Shown piece by piece: positions 40,311 through 47,284 of a DNA stretch of 64,000 nt. The notes under the pieces were generated by a model that did no database searches, had not been told where the DNA came from, and worked only from the letters and a program-made list of their open reading frames with translations. The number at the start of each line of letters is the position of its first letter. The stretch's first letter is position 1. Source of the stretch: Candidatus Moranbacteria bacterium UBA2282. Its GTDB lineage: Bacteria > Patescibacteriota > Minisyncoccia > Moranbacterales > UBA2206. The position numbers and the translations under genes were made by a program. The DNA is taken from assembly GCA_002345745.1 (NCBI GenBank), contig DDWQ01000011.1, positions 1-64,000 of the forward strand. Direction: 5' to 3'.

Positions 40311-40318
40311 AATAAAAT

Positions 40319-41227
40319 ATGTTTTTAACAATTCACCGTACATTTAAAGAAGCTTTCAAAAATTTTACCAGAAATGGCTGGCTGTCTATTGCGACAGTTA
40401 GTATTTTAACTATGTCACTTTTCGTGATCAGTGTTTTTTTTGTAGTTACACTGGCTGTGGATAATGTTCTGAATGGCGTGCAAGAAAAAGTTAATGTTAG
40501 TATCTATTTTAAACCAGATGTGTCAGAAGAAAAAATTGATGAGGTTAAGAGTGCTTTAGAAAAATTTGAAGAAATTAAATCAGTTGACTACATTTCAAAG
40601 GAAAAAGCACTAGAAGATTTTAAAAGAAATAATGCTACGGAACCAGTCATTCTCGCATCCTTGGATGAGATAGGCGAGAACCCATTGCTGGCATCATTAA
40701 TCGTGAAAGCCTATGATGTCAATAAATATCAATTGATTTCTGAATATGTTGAGAAGGCTGAATTTAGTTCGGATATAAGTCGGGTGAATTATGGAAAGAA
40801 TAAAGATATTATAGATAAATTAAATGGCTTTATTGCTGTCACTAGAAAGGTTGGCATTGGATTGGGATCACTCTTCACATTAATTTCACTACTAGTAACA
40901 TTTAATGCAATTCGCATCACAATCTATACGCACAAAAGCGAGATTGAAATTATGCGTCTAGTTGGTGCTTCTAATATGTTCATTCGCTTGCCGTTTATTT
41001 TCGAAGGAGTTCTCTATGGAATTTTGAGTGGTATGATTTCAATGTTGATATTATTCACCTCAATTAAACTCATAGCCATATATGCACCTTCTATTAGTCT
41101 CGTGAGTAGCTTAATGAGTATATATCTCGGAAATTTCTGGATACTATTTGCTGGTCAAGTTGCTCTCGGATCACTCCTTGGCATCATCGGCAGTTTCATC
41201 GCAATGCGTAAATATTTGAAAGTGTAA
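40319..41227 (+). CDS. ftsX: Cell-division membrane protein FtsX
   Basis: 302 residues with four membrane helices (about 25-47, 180-200, 228-250, 275-297). The large extracellular loop (50-170), including SIYFKPDVSEEKIDEVKSAL, is the ECD that contacts murein hydrolase regulators. The FtsX permease block is YTHKSEIEIMRLVGASNMFIRLPFIFEG. It works with FtsE. Confidence 0.93.
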   Translation: MFLTIHRTFKEAFKNFTRNGWLSIATVSILTMSLFVISVFFVVTLAVDNVLNGVQEKVNVSIYFKPDVSEEKIDEVKSALEKFEEIKSVDYISKEKALEDFKRNNATEPVILASLDEIGENPLLASLIVKAYDVNKYQLISEYVEKAEFSSDISRVNYGKNKDIIDKLNGFIAVTRKVGIGLGSLFTLISLLVTFNAIRITIYTHKSEIEIMRLVGASNMFIRLPFIFEGVLYGILSGMISMLILFTSIKLIAIYAPSISLVSSLMSIYLGNFWILFAGQVALGSLLGIIGSFIAMRKYLKV

Positions 41228-41251
41228 GCTGGTTTCATTCTTACAAAAACC

Positions 41252-41284
41252 AAAAAGGCTATCTTTCACGGATAGTTTTTTTTG
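41252..41284 (+). terminator. Terminator after ftsEX
   Basis: CTATC (41259-41263) pairs with GATAG (41271-41275); the flanking AAAAA and TTTTTTTT extend it. Confidence 0.65.
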
Positions 41285-41315
41285 CTTTTCAAATGTTTAG
41301 CCGTACACACACAGT

Positions 41316-41344
41316 TTGACTTCTATGCCAAACTATGCTATAAT
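41316..41344 (+). promoter_or_regulatory. Near-consensus sigma-70 promoter
   Basis: TTGACT (41316-41321), a 17-base spacer and TATAAT (41339-41344). It drives the small membrane protein at 41421. Confidence 0.8.
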
Positions 41345-41420
41345 TAAGAACAAGTTAAGGAAAGTCCTTTCATAATTTTCGATGTATGAACAGATAACAT
41401 AGCCAAGGAGGAGGAGAAAG

Positions 41421-41714
41421 ATGATGTGTATAATAAAATGGTTTTTTTGGCTACCCTTGGTAGTTGCAAGGATATTACCGAAGGAATCTGAACCAGAGTA
41501 TATAACTGACTGCTGTCTTTTTGCGTCATTAGGCATAGTAGTTATTGCTATGAGTGCTTTTCTTGGAAGATGGCTCAATGTAGAACTTGTAATTAGTTCT
41601 TTTGCATTGAGCGAGAGACCATTGTCGCTCATAGTGGGAACTTCAACCTATCTAACTCTTGGTATGATAGCACATCGTTCTCTCAAGCTACGATGGGAAA
41701 GAGGTATTATCTAA
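41421..41714 (+). CDS. Small membrane protein of unknown function
   Basis: 97 residues. A strong ribosome site (GGAGGAGGAG) precedes ATG 41421. Hydrophobic segments lie at about 4-18, 28-50 and 62-82, with Cys-Cys at 31-32. No family is recognised. It has its own near-consensus promoter and a strong terminator, so it is a real, probably well-expressed, monocistronic gene. Confidence 0.6.
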   Translation: MMCIIKWFFWLPLVVARILPKESEPEYITDCCLFASLGIVVIAMSAFLGRWLNVELVISSFALSERPLSLIVGTSTYLTLGMIAHRSLKLRWERGII

Positions 41715-41736
41715 TGCTAAGCAGTTTTCTGTCGTG

Positions 41737-41773
41737 ACAGCTCGGAGCTTATAAAGCTTTGAGCTGTTTTTTT
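41737..41773 (+). terminator. Terminator after the small membrane protein gene
   Basis: ACAGCTC (41737-41743) pairs with GAGCTGT (41761-41767), with an inner GAGCTT/AAGCTT pair, followed by seven T. Confidence 0.85.
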
Positions 41774-41823
41774 AACGCTCAGAGCGTGATTTGATCGTTT
41801 ATTATAGAGATGACTCTTTGATT

Positions 41824-41970
41824 TGTTGGAGGGGAGGGATTTTCGTCCTCTTCGCCTAAGGCGAATCGTTGTCCTGGGCAGCACTGAATACTCGCTCGCT
41901 CGTATCCATCGACTCTCGACTGCTCCGCCTTAAAGCGGCTTGTCTCGCTCCTGCACGTTCGAATCCCTAG
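41824..41970. repeat. tRNA-Gln fragments and palindromes
   Basis: TGTTGGAGGGGAGGGATT (41824-41841) is identical to the 3' end of the tRNA-Gln gene (42031-42048) and in the same orientation. GTTCGAATCCCT (41958-41969) is an inverted match to the T arm of the same tRNA. Between them lie two hairpins, TTCGCCTAAGGCGAA (41851-41865) and CCGCCTTAAAGCGGC (41925-41939), in locally G+C-rich sequence. No gene is seen. Confidence 0.6.
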
Positions 41971-42032
41971 TAGTTTTTAATTTGGCTTAATTAAAAATAA
42001 TGTCTTGGGGATACTTTTTTAAATTTTATCTG

Positions 42033-42103
42033 TTGGAGGGGAGGGATTCGAACCCCCGATGCAAGGACCAGAACCTTGTGCCTTACCACTTGGCGACTCT
42101 CCA
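42033..42103 (-). tRNA. tRNA-Gln (anticodon CTG)
   Basis: The transcript starts TGGAGAGTCGCCAAGTGGTA and ends at discriminator A. The anticodon arm CAAGG-TTCTGGT-CCTTG gives CTG, reading CAG. The T arm GGGGG-TTCGAAT-CCCTC is standard. The acceptor stem TGGAGAG/CCCTCCA has one A-C mismatch at the sixth pair. CCA is not encoded. Confidence 0.9.
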
Positions 42104-42191
42104 ATATATGATAGTATTTATATATCGTATATCAAATTGTTTGAAAAATCAACCAAACTATACGTAAGTCTTTACATACATGAGTCTGTAC

Positions 42192-42220
42192 TTGCATAAA
42201 TAAAAATAGTATGTTATAAT
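42192..42220 (+). promoter_or_regulatory. Promoter for the pseudouridine synthase-obg genes
   Basis: TTGCAT (42192-42197), a 17-base spacer and TATAAT (42215-42220), 30 bases before ATG 42251. Confidence 0.65.
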
Positions 42221-42250
42221 TAGTATTCAAAAAACTTTAATATTTTTGTT

Positions 42251-42967
42251 ATGGAAATGCCAGAATATCCAATGAGAATTAATCGATACCTTGCTAAGAG
42301 GAATTTTTGCAGTCGGCGCGAAGCTGATGGTTTAATTGAGAAAGGATTGGTCACCATTAATGGGAAAAAGGCAGTGCTTGGAGCTAAGGTGAACGAGGAA
42401 GACAAGGTTGAAATTAATACTAAAAACAAGGCGACCATAAAACATCGTCAATATTTTGCTTATTATAAACCAATTGGTGTTATTACACATTCTCCCGAAG
42501 AAGGACAACAGGGAATTGAAGATGTCGCTAATTTTTCCCCAGAATTTTTTCCTTTGGGCAGATTAGATAAAGATTCACATGGCTTGATTATTATGACCAA
42601 TGACGGACGCATTACTGATAAATTGTTGAATCCAAAATATGAACATGAAAAAGAATATGTTGTGCGAGTTAACAAAAAAATTAACAATTTCTTCATACGG
42701 CATATGAGCGAGGGGATTGATTTAGAAGACTTTCGCACAAAAATGGCGACAGTGGAAAAAATAGGTGAGCAAGTTTTTAGAATAGTTTTGGTAGAAGGAA
42801 AGAAACATCAAATTCGCAGAATGTGTACAGCTTTGGGTTATGAAGTTGTAGATTTGAAACGTGTGCGAGTAATGAATCTTAAATTAGGAAGCTTGAAACC
42901 AAATCAAAAAAAGGAAATTAAAGAAGAAGAGCTAGAAATATTTTTAAAGAGTTTAGAGATAATATAA
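42251..42967 (+). CDS. RsuA/RluF-family pseudouridine synthase
   Basis: 238 residues. The N-terminal S4 RNA-binding domain is MRINRYLAKRNFCSRREADG and LVTINGKKAVLGAKV. The catalytic domain contains the Asp motif PLGRLDKDSHGLIIMTNDG, YVVRVNKKI and EGKKHQIRRMCTALGYEV. The K-x-R-x-x-x-G-L pattern and KHQIRRM place it in the small-subunit RsuA/RluB/E/F family, most like RluF (23S U2604). It acts on rRNA or tRNA. It is 20 bases before obg. Confidence 0.87.
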   Translation: MEMPEYPMRINRYLAKRNFCSRREADGLIEKGLVTINGKKAVLGAKVNEEDKVEINTKNKATIKHRQYFAYYKPIGVITHSPEEGQQGIEDVANFSPEFFPLGRLDKDSHGLIIMTNDGRITDKLLNPKYEHEKEYVVRVNKKINNFFIRHMSEGIDLEDFRTKMATVEKIGEQVFRIVLVEGKKHQIRRMCTALGYEVVDLKRVRVMNLKLGSLKPNQKKEIKEEELEIFLKSLEII

Positions 42968-42987
42968 TTTTGTAATTTTGTAGGTTT

Positions 42988-43947
42988 ATGTTAACTGATG
43001 AAGTAAAAATTGAAGTCTTCGCGGGACGTGGAGGAGATGGCGTAGTTGCTTTTAATAAGACTAAGATGAGTCTTGGTCCAACTGGTGGCACTGGTGGTCG
43101 TGGTGGAAATGTATATTTCCAAGGCGTTTCGAACTTGTCTGCATTGAATAAATATAAAAACAAACCAAAGCATTATGCTGGCAATGGGAAGAATGGTCAA
43201 GGTGATAATTCTGATGGTCGCTCGGGTGAGAACATAACTCTGACTGTGCCAATTGGTTCTGTTTTGCACAATCTGACTACTGGTGAAGATATTGATATAG
43301 TAACAATCGATAAGCCAATTTTAGTTGCCAGTGGTGGCTTTGGCGGGAGAGGAAATTTTTGTTTTCGTTCACCTGTGAACACTTCACCAGAAGAATCTGA
43401 AGAAGGCTCTGTAGGAGAAGAATTTGAATTTCGTATTGAACTGAGATTAATCGCAGATATTGGCTTGGTTGGATTGCCTAATATCGGAAAATCGAGCCTA
43501 CTTAACGAATTAACTAAAGCAGATGTCAAAGTAGCTAACTATGAATTTACAACTCTAGAACCAAATCTAGGAGCTATGGATGGCATTATAATTGCTGATA
43601 TTCCTGGACTTATTGAAGGTGCATCAACGGGCAGAGGTTTGGGCATAAAATTTTTAAAACACATCAAAAGAACAAAAGCATTAGTTCATTGTATTTCACT
43701 TGAATCAGAAAATCCCGAGAAGGACTATGCTATAATTAAAAAAGAGCTAGGAGATTTTGATCCAGAGCTTTTGGATAAAAAAGAAATAATTTTGTTAACT
43801 AAATCAGACTTAATAGACGCGGTGGAAATTGCTAAAAAAGTTGCAGAAATTGAGAAAATTAATCCAAGAGTTGAAGTTGTTTCTATTCACGACTGGGACA
43901 GCTTGCAACATATTCGCAAAGTTTTTTTGGAACTAGCCAGCAGGTAG
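42988..43947 (+). CDS. obg: Obg/CgtA GTPase
   Basis: 319 residues. The glycine-rich Obg domain (1-155: VFAGRGGDGVVAFNKTK, GGTGGRGGNVYFQG, GGFGGRGN) precedes the G domain: G1 GLPNIGKSSLLNELT, G2 YEFTTLEPN, G3 DIPGLIEGAS, G4 TKSD. The G1 loop has Ile in place of the usual Ala in PNAGKS. No C-terminal OCT domain is present, so it is the short form. It takes part in 50S ribosome assembly and stress control. Confidence 0.93.
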   Translation: MLTDEVKIEVFAGRGGDGVVAFNKTKMSLGPTGGTGGRGGNVYFQGVSNLSALNKYKNKPKHYAGNGKNGQGDNSDGRSGENITLTVPIGSVLHNLTTGEDIDIVTIDKPILVASGGFGGRGNFCFRSPVNTSPEESEEGSVGEEFEFRIELRLIADIGLVGLPNIGKSSLLNELTKADVKVANYEFTTLEPNLGAMDGIIIADIPGLIEGASTGRGLGIKFLKHIKRTKALVHCISLESENPEKDYAIIKKELGDFDPELLDKKEIILLTKSDLIDAVEIAKKVAEIEKINPRVEVVSIHDWDSLQHIRKVFLELASR

Positions 43948-43984
43948 GTATGGGAAGTAATAACTAATCTAATTTAAAATAAAA

Positions 43985-44200
43985 ATGGAAGGAATAAATT
44001 TAAATATATTATTTGCAATTGTCGCATGGTCGCTACCATGGAAGGGTTTTGCTCTTTGGAAATCGGCACGACGAGGTGATAATATTTGGTTCATCGTTTT
44101 ACTACTTATTAATACCGCTGGCATCTTGGAAATAGCGTATCTGTTTTTATTCTCTAACAAACGCAAAGTTATAATTGATCCAAATGAAAGAGCTATTTAA
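43985..44200 (+). CDS. DUF5652 family small membrane protein
   Basis: 71 residues with two membrane helices (about 8-24 and 34-54). The pattern AIVAWSLPWKGFALWKSARR then NIWFIVLLLINTAGILEIAY, ending FLFSNKR, is characteristic of DUF5652, frequent in Patescibacteria and often next to signalling or housekeeping genes. The function is unknown. It lies between obg and a membrane-anchored GAF-like protein. Confidence 0.75.
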   Translation: MEGINLNILFAIVAWSLPWKGFALWKSARRGDNIWFIVLLLINTAGILEIAYLFLFSNKRKVIIDPNERAI

Positions 44201-44220
44201 TTAAATTTATTGGAAGGAAT

Positions 44221-44931
44221 ATGTATTGGCTATATTTGATAATTTTCACAATTGCTGTGATGATTCCTGACATTTTTAAAAGTGATGTTTTTGGATTACA
44301 TCATGAACAGATACAAGAGTTAGCAATTTTTCTATTAGGAATGGCTGGCTTTTTATTTTTTATAGCTAAAGATCATCAACTAGCAATTCATCATAAAGAA
44401 AAGGAACGTGAGCAACGAAGATTGCAACAGACAGCGAAGGATTTGGTTGAATCATATAGCTATATCGGCGAGATAAATCGTAAAATGGATATGTTAATGC
44501 ATATTGGTTTAGGTTTATCAGAAAGATCTACTTTAAATGAAAAACAAGAGCACGAAATTTATCAAGCAATTATTGATTCAACAACTTCTCTTTTGAAAGC
44601 ACGATGCTCAACAATTAGGTTCGTACAGGTGGATACCGGCAGAATTGTAAAAGACGTGGTTTTTGACGAAAAGTGCCGTTCGTTTAAAGATGGCATTAAT
44701 TTTTTTGAGATGGAAGATGATATTTATATGAAAAACGTTGAAGATTTTATGATTTTTCGTTCAGAAAAAACTATGAATGGAATAAAGAGTTATTTGATTG
44801 TTAAATCGCCAGATAAATTTTTAAGTGAAAATAATAACAATCAAGAAATTATAAAATATTTAACTGCACAGGCATTATTTCTATATTCATATTTAGCGAA
44901 ATCATCAATCTACCAAAAAAAGAAACAATAA
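44221..44931 (+). CDS. Membrane-anchored GAF-like sensor protein, unknown function
   Basis: 236 residues. Two membrane segments (4-22, 32-48) are followed by a coiled coil (EKEREQRRLQQTAKDLVESY). The soluble part has the outline of a GAF domain (EIYQAIIDSTTSLLKARCST, IRFVQVDTGRIVKDVVF). No kinase or cyclase output domain follows, so it is either a stand-alone sensor or a partner of another protein. It starts 20 bases after DUF5652. Confidence 0.45.
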   Translation: MYWLYLIIFTIAVMIPDIFKSDVFGLHHEQIQELAIFLLGMAGFLFFIAKDHQLAIHHKEKEREQRRLQQTAKDLVESYSYIGEINRKMDMLMHIGLGLSERSTLNEKQEHEIYQAIIDSTTSLLKARCSTIRFVQVDTGRIVKDVVFDEKCRSFKDGINFFEMEDDIYMKNVEDFMIFRSEKTMNGIKSYLIVKSPDKFLSENNNNQEIIKYLTAQALFLYSYLAKSSIYQKKKQ

Positions 44932-44936
44932 AAAAT

Positions 44937-45764
44937 CTATTTTACAATTTCGTAGTTTTTGTTTTTCCAGTCGTTCAATCCATTTGAGAGTGTGAGAGTG
45001 TTAAAAAATCCCATATCAAATAATCTGACTGCTGCTTGAAAAGCCTCTAGCTCAGTATCGCCATAAAGAATAATTTTTTTATTGGAAGGAATCTCTTGGT
45101 TCCTTTTTTCAAGGTCAGCTAGAAAGATATTGATAGCACCAGCTAGGTGACCTGCATTAAATTGCTCTTTTTTTCTAACATCAATTAATGCAATATTAGT
45201 ATCAGCTTTTAATAGTTCTTGCAATTTTTCAGCTTGAATATATGTAACTTTTGACTGGTCAACAAAAGAACTTGGGTCACCCGCAAAAATTGTTGGATTA
45301 TAACCTGCCTTCCAAGCAGAAAATCCACCCTCCAGATAGGATATATTATTAAATCCCATGTTGGTCATATTTTTTACAACTGTCGCAATTAATTCTACTG
45401 ATGAATCATAATCAATCAGAACATAGGATTTATTTTTATCAAGGGCAGTCATTGCAGTCGAAACTGTTATAAAAGGCACGCTATTGGAATTGAGTATATG
45501 TTCTTCAGTAAAATTATCAGAGCTACGCATATCAATCAAAGTTAGATCATTCTGATGATCCATCATTTTTGTAGCCAAATCATCGCTGGAAATTTTTGTA
45601 GCTTTGCGTATATTTTCAGTGATGCTATTCGTAGAAGAAGCCGTAGTATTATTTAAAGTATTCTTAACATTTTTTGCTTTGAAAAAAGCCATCCCAGATA
45701 TAATAGCGATTAGAAAAAAACCTAGACCTAGGGCAATAACATTACTGTGAATATTTTTTTTCAT
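44937..45764 (-). CDS. Membrane-anchored tandem rhodanese-fold protein, likely inactive
   Basis: 275 residues. One N-terminal anchor (10-28) and a Ser/Thr-rich linker are followed by two rhodanese domains (about 55-160 and 175-273), recognised by LTLIDMRSSDNFTEEHI, YLEGGFSAWKAGYNP and NIALIDVRKKEQFNAGHLAGAIN, then LSNGLNDWKNKNYE. The active-site loop, normally C-x-x-G-x-R, reads YDSSVEL in domain 1 and YGDTELEA in domain 2. Neither has the catalytic Cys, so sulfur transfer is unlikely. It probably has a binding role outside the membrane. Confidence 0.75.
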   Translation of the reverse strand: MKKNIHSNVIALGLGFFLIAIISGMAFFKAKNVKNTLNNTTASSTNSITENIRKATKISSDDLATKMMDHQNDLTLIDMRSSDNFTEEHILNSNSVPFITVSTAMTALDKNKSYVLIDYDSSVELIATVVKNMTNMGFNNISYLEGGFSAWKAGYNPTIFAGDPSSFVDQSKVTYIQAEKLQELLKADTNIALIDVRKKEQFNAGHLAGAINIFLADLEKRNQEIPSNKKIILYGDTELEAFQAAVRLFDMGFFNTLTLSNGLNDWKNKNYEIVK

Positions 45765-45820
45765 ATTTAATTAATATTATATTTGTATTCAGAAAGCCGT
45801 AAATGATGTATTTATTATAA

Positions 45821-46771
45821 CTAATTTTTCAAAATACTACCAATAAGATCCCTATGACCATTTAGAAAATCAACTATTTTTGTATTTGGCTTGCCCTCTA
45901 ATTGCACCTCTAGGAGTTCAATCATGCCATAATTTGTTTGAACGTAAATCATATTATCAATTTCAAAAACCTCACCATTCTGATGAGAGGTAATATTTGT
46001 CGCAGTAATTTTAATATTATTTAATTTTAATCGTTTATTATTCCAAATGGTAAAAATTCCTGGCCAAGTGCTGAAAGCTCGGTACTTATTGTAAATTGTT
46101 TGTGCTGAATCATTCCAACTAATTTGTCCATCCTCTTTTTTAATCATTTTGCAATAAGTTGCACTAGTATCATCTTGTTTTTGCGGAACTATTTCACCAG
46201 CTAGCCATTTTGGTAATGTATCCAAAAGAGTTTGTATGGATAGTCTTGTTAATTTTTTTTCAAGTTCAATATATTTTTCTGTAGCAGTAACTACAACTTC
46301 CACTTGTTTGAGAATCGCGCCGGTGTCCATATTTGCATCCATTAACATTATCGTTGTGCCGGTTATTTTTTCTCCATTTAACAACACATTTTGGATGGGG
46401 GATGGACCACGAAATTTCGGCAAAAGTGAAGGATGAATATTAACCGCACCAAATCTGGGTGCATCCAAAACAGCTGGCGGTAATATTTTTCCGTAAGCAA
46501 TGAGAATTATTAACTCGGGTTTTTGCTCGCATAACTGTTTAATGGCAGTCTCATTTAATTTGTGTGGATCATAGACGGGAATATTGTTTTTTTCAGCTAG
46601 CATTTTTACGGGTGATTTTTGAACGACTTGCTTTCTTCCAACTTTTTTGTCTGGTTGAGTATAGGCGCTAATAATATTATAACCATCCTGTAAAAGCGCT
46701 GCGAATATATCCGCAGAAATATCTGGCGTGCCCATAAAAATAATGCGTAAATCTTTTTTATTTTCTAACAT
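45821..46771 (-). CDS. fmt: Methionyl-tRNA formyltransferase
   Basis: 316 residues. It transfers a formyl group from 10-formyl-THF to Met-tRNAfMet. The N-terminal domain has IIFMGTPDISADIFAALL and LIAYGKILPPAVLDAPRF, with the catalytic block VNIHPSLLPKFRGPSPIQN and ITGTTIMLMDANMDTGAIL. The C-terminal OB-like domain follows from about residue 205. It lies directly after def on the same strand, 6 bases apart, the standard def-fmt pair. Confidence 0.94.
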   Translation of the reverse strand: MLENKKDLRIIFMGTPDISADIFAALLQDGYNIISAYTQPDKKVGRKQVVQKSPVKMLAEKNNIPVYDPHKLNETAIKQLCEQKPELIILIAYGKILPPAVLDAPRFGAVNIHPSLLPKFRGPSPIQNVLLNGEKITGTTIMLMDANMDTGAILKQVEVVVTATEKYIELEKKLTRLSIQTLLDTLPKWLAGEIVPQKQDDTSATYCKMIKKEDGQISWNDSAQTIYNKYRAFSTWPGIFTIWNNKRLKLNNIKITATNITSHQNGEVFEIDNMIYVQTNYGMIELLEVQLEGKPNTKIVDFLNGHRDLIGSILKN

Positions 46772-46777
46772 AATAAT

Positions 46778-47242
46778 TTATTTTTTCTTTTTTCGAACTT
46801 TAACTTCTTTCTCGATAAAAACTTTGCCATCCAGATGATCTATTTCATGTTGCAAGGCACGCGACAAAAGACCTTCTGCTTTGATAGTGACTTCTTCTCC
46901 TAATTCATTTTGCGCTTTGACGCGAACCTTTTTGTGTCTCTTGACTGGAATAAATTTTCCGGGAAAAGAAAGGCAACCTTCTTCCCAAGTTTCTTTCAAA
47001 TAGGATTTATAAGTAACCCGCGGATTGATTAGAATATATGTTTCATTCTCTACGCGAATAACGCAGAGTCGGAGAGATTTTCCAACTTGCGGAGCGGCCA
47101 AACCGACACCATTATTTTTTTCCATTGTCTCAAGCATATCAGAAATAAGTTTTTTGATGGAAGCTTTTTTGATATCCAAAATCAGCTCAGTTTTTTGTAA
47201 GAGAATTGGATTGGGATATTCAACTATTTTTAGTTCAGTCAT
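46778..47242 (-). CDS. def: Peptide deformylase
   Basis: 154 residues. It removes the formyl group from nascent proteins and is a metal-dependent enzyme. Motif 1 is GVGLAAPQVG, motif 2 EEGCLSFPG (Cys ligand) and motif 3 LQHEIDHLDG (two His ligands and catalytic Glu). A short basic tail (KKKK) ends it. It precedes fmt, and both follow priA on the minus strand. Confidence 0.94.
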   Translation of the reverse strand: MTELKIVEYPNPILLQKTELILDIKKASIKKLISDMLETMEKNNGVGLAAPQVGKSLRLCVIRVENETYILINPRVTYKSYLKETWEEGCLSFPGKFIPVKRHKKVRVKAQNELGEEVTIKAEGLLSRALQHEIDHLDGKVFIEKEVKVRKKKK

Positions 47243-47284
47243 ATATTTGAGTGGTTATTAAAGCCCAGTTTTAGGCACCCTTGC

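Noticed and set aside
43061..43529. Reverse-strand frames opposite obg
   Set aside because: Open only because of the glycine-rich codons on the coding strand; obg is complete and well matched.
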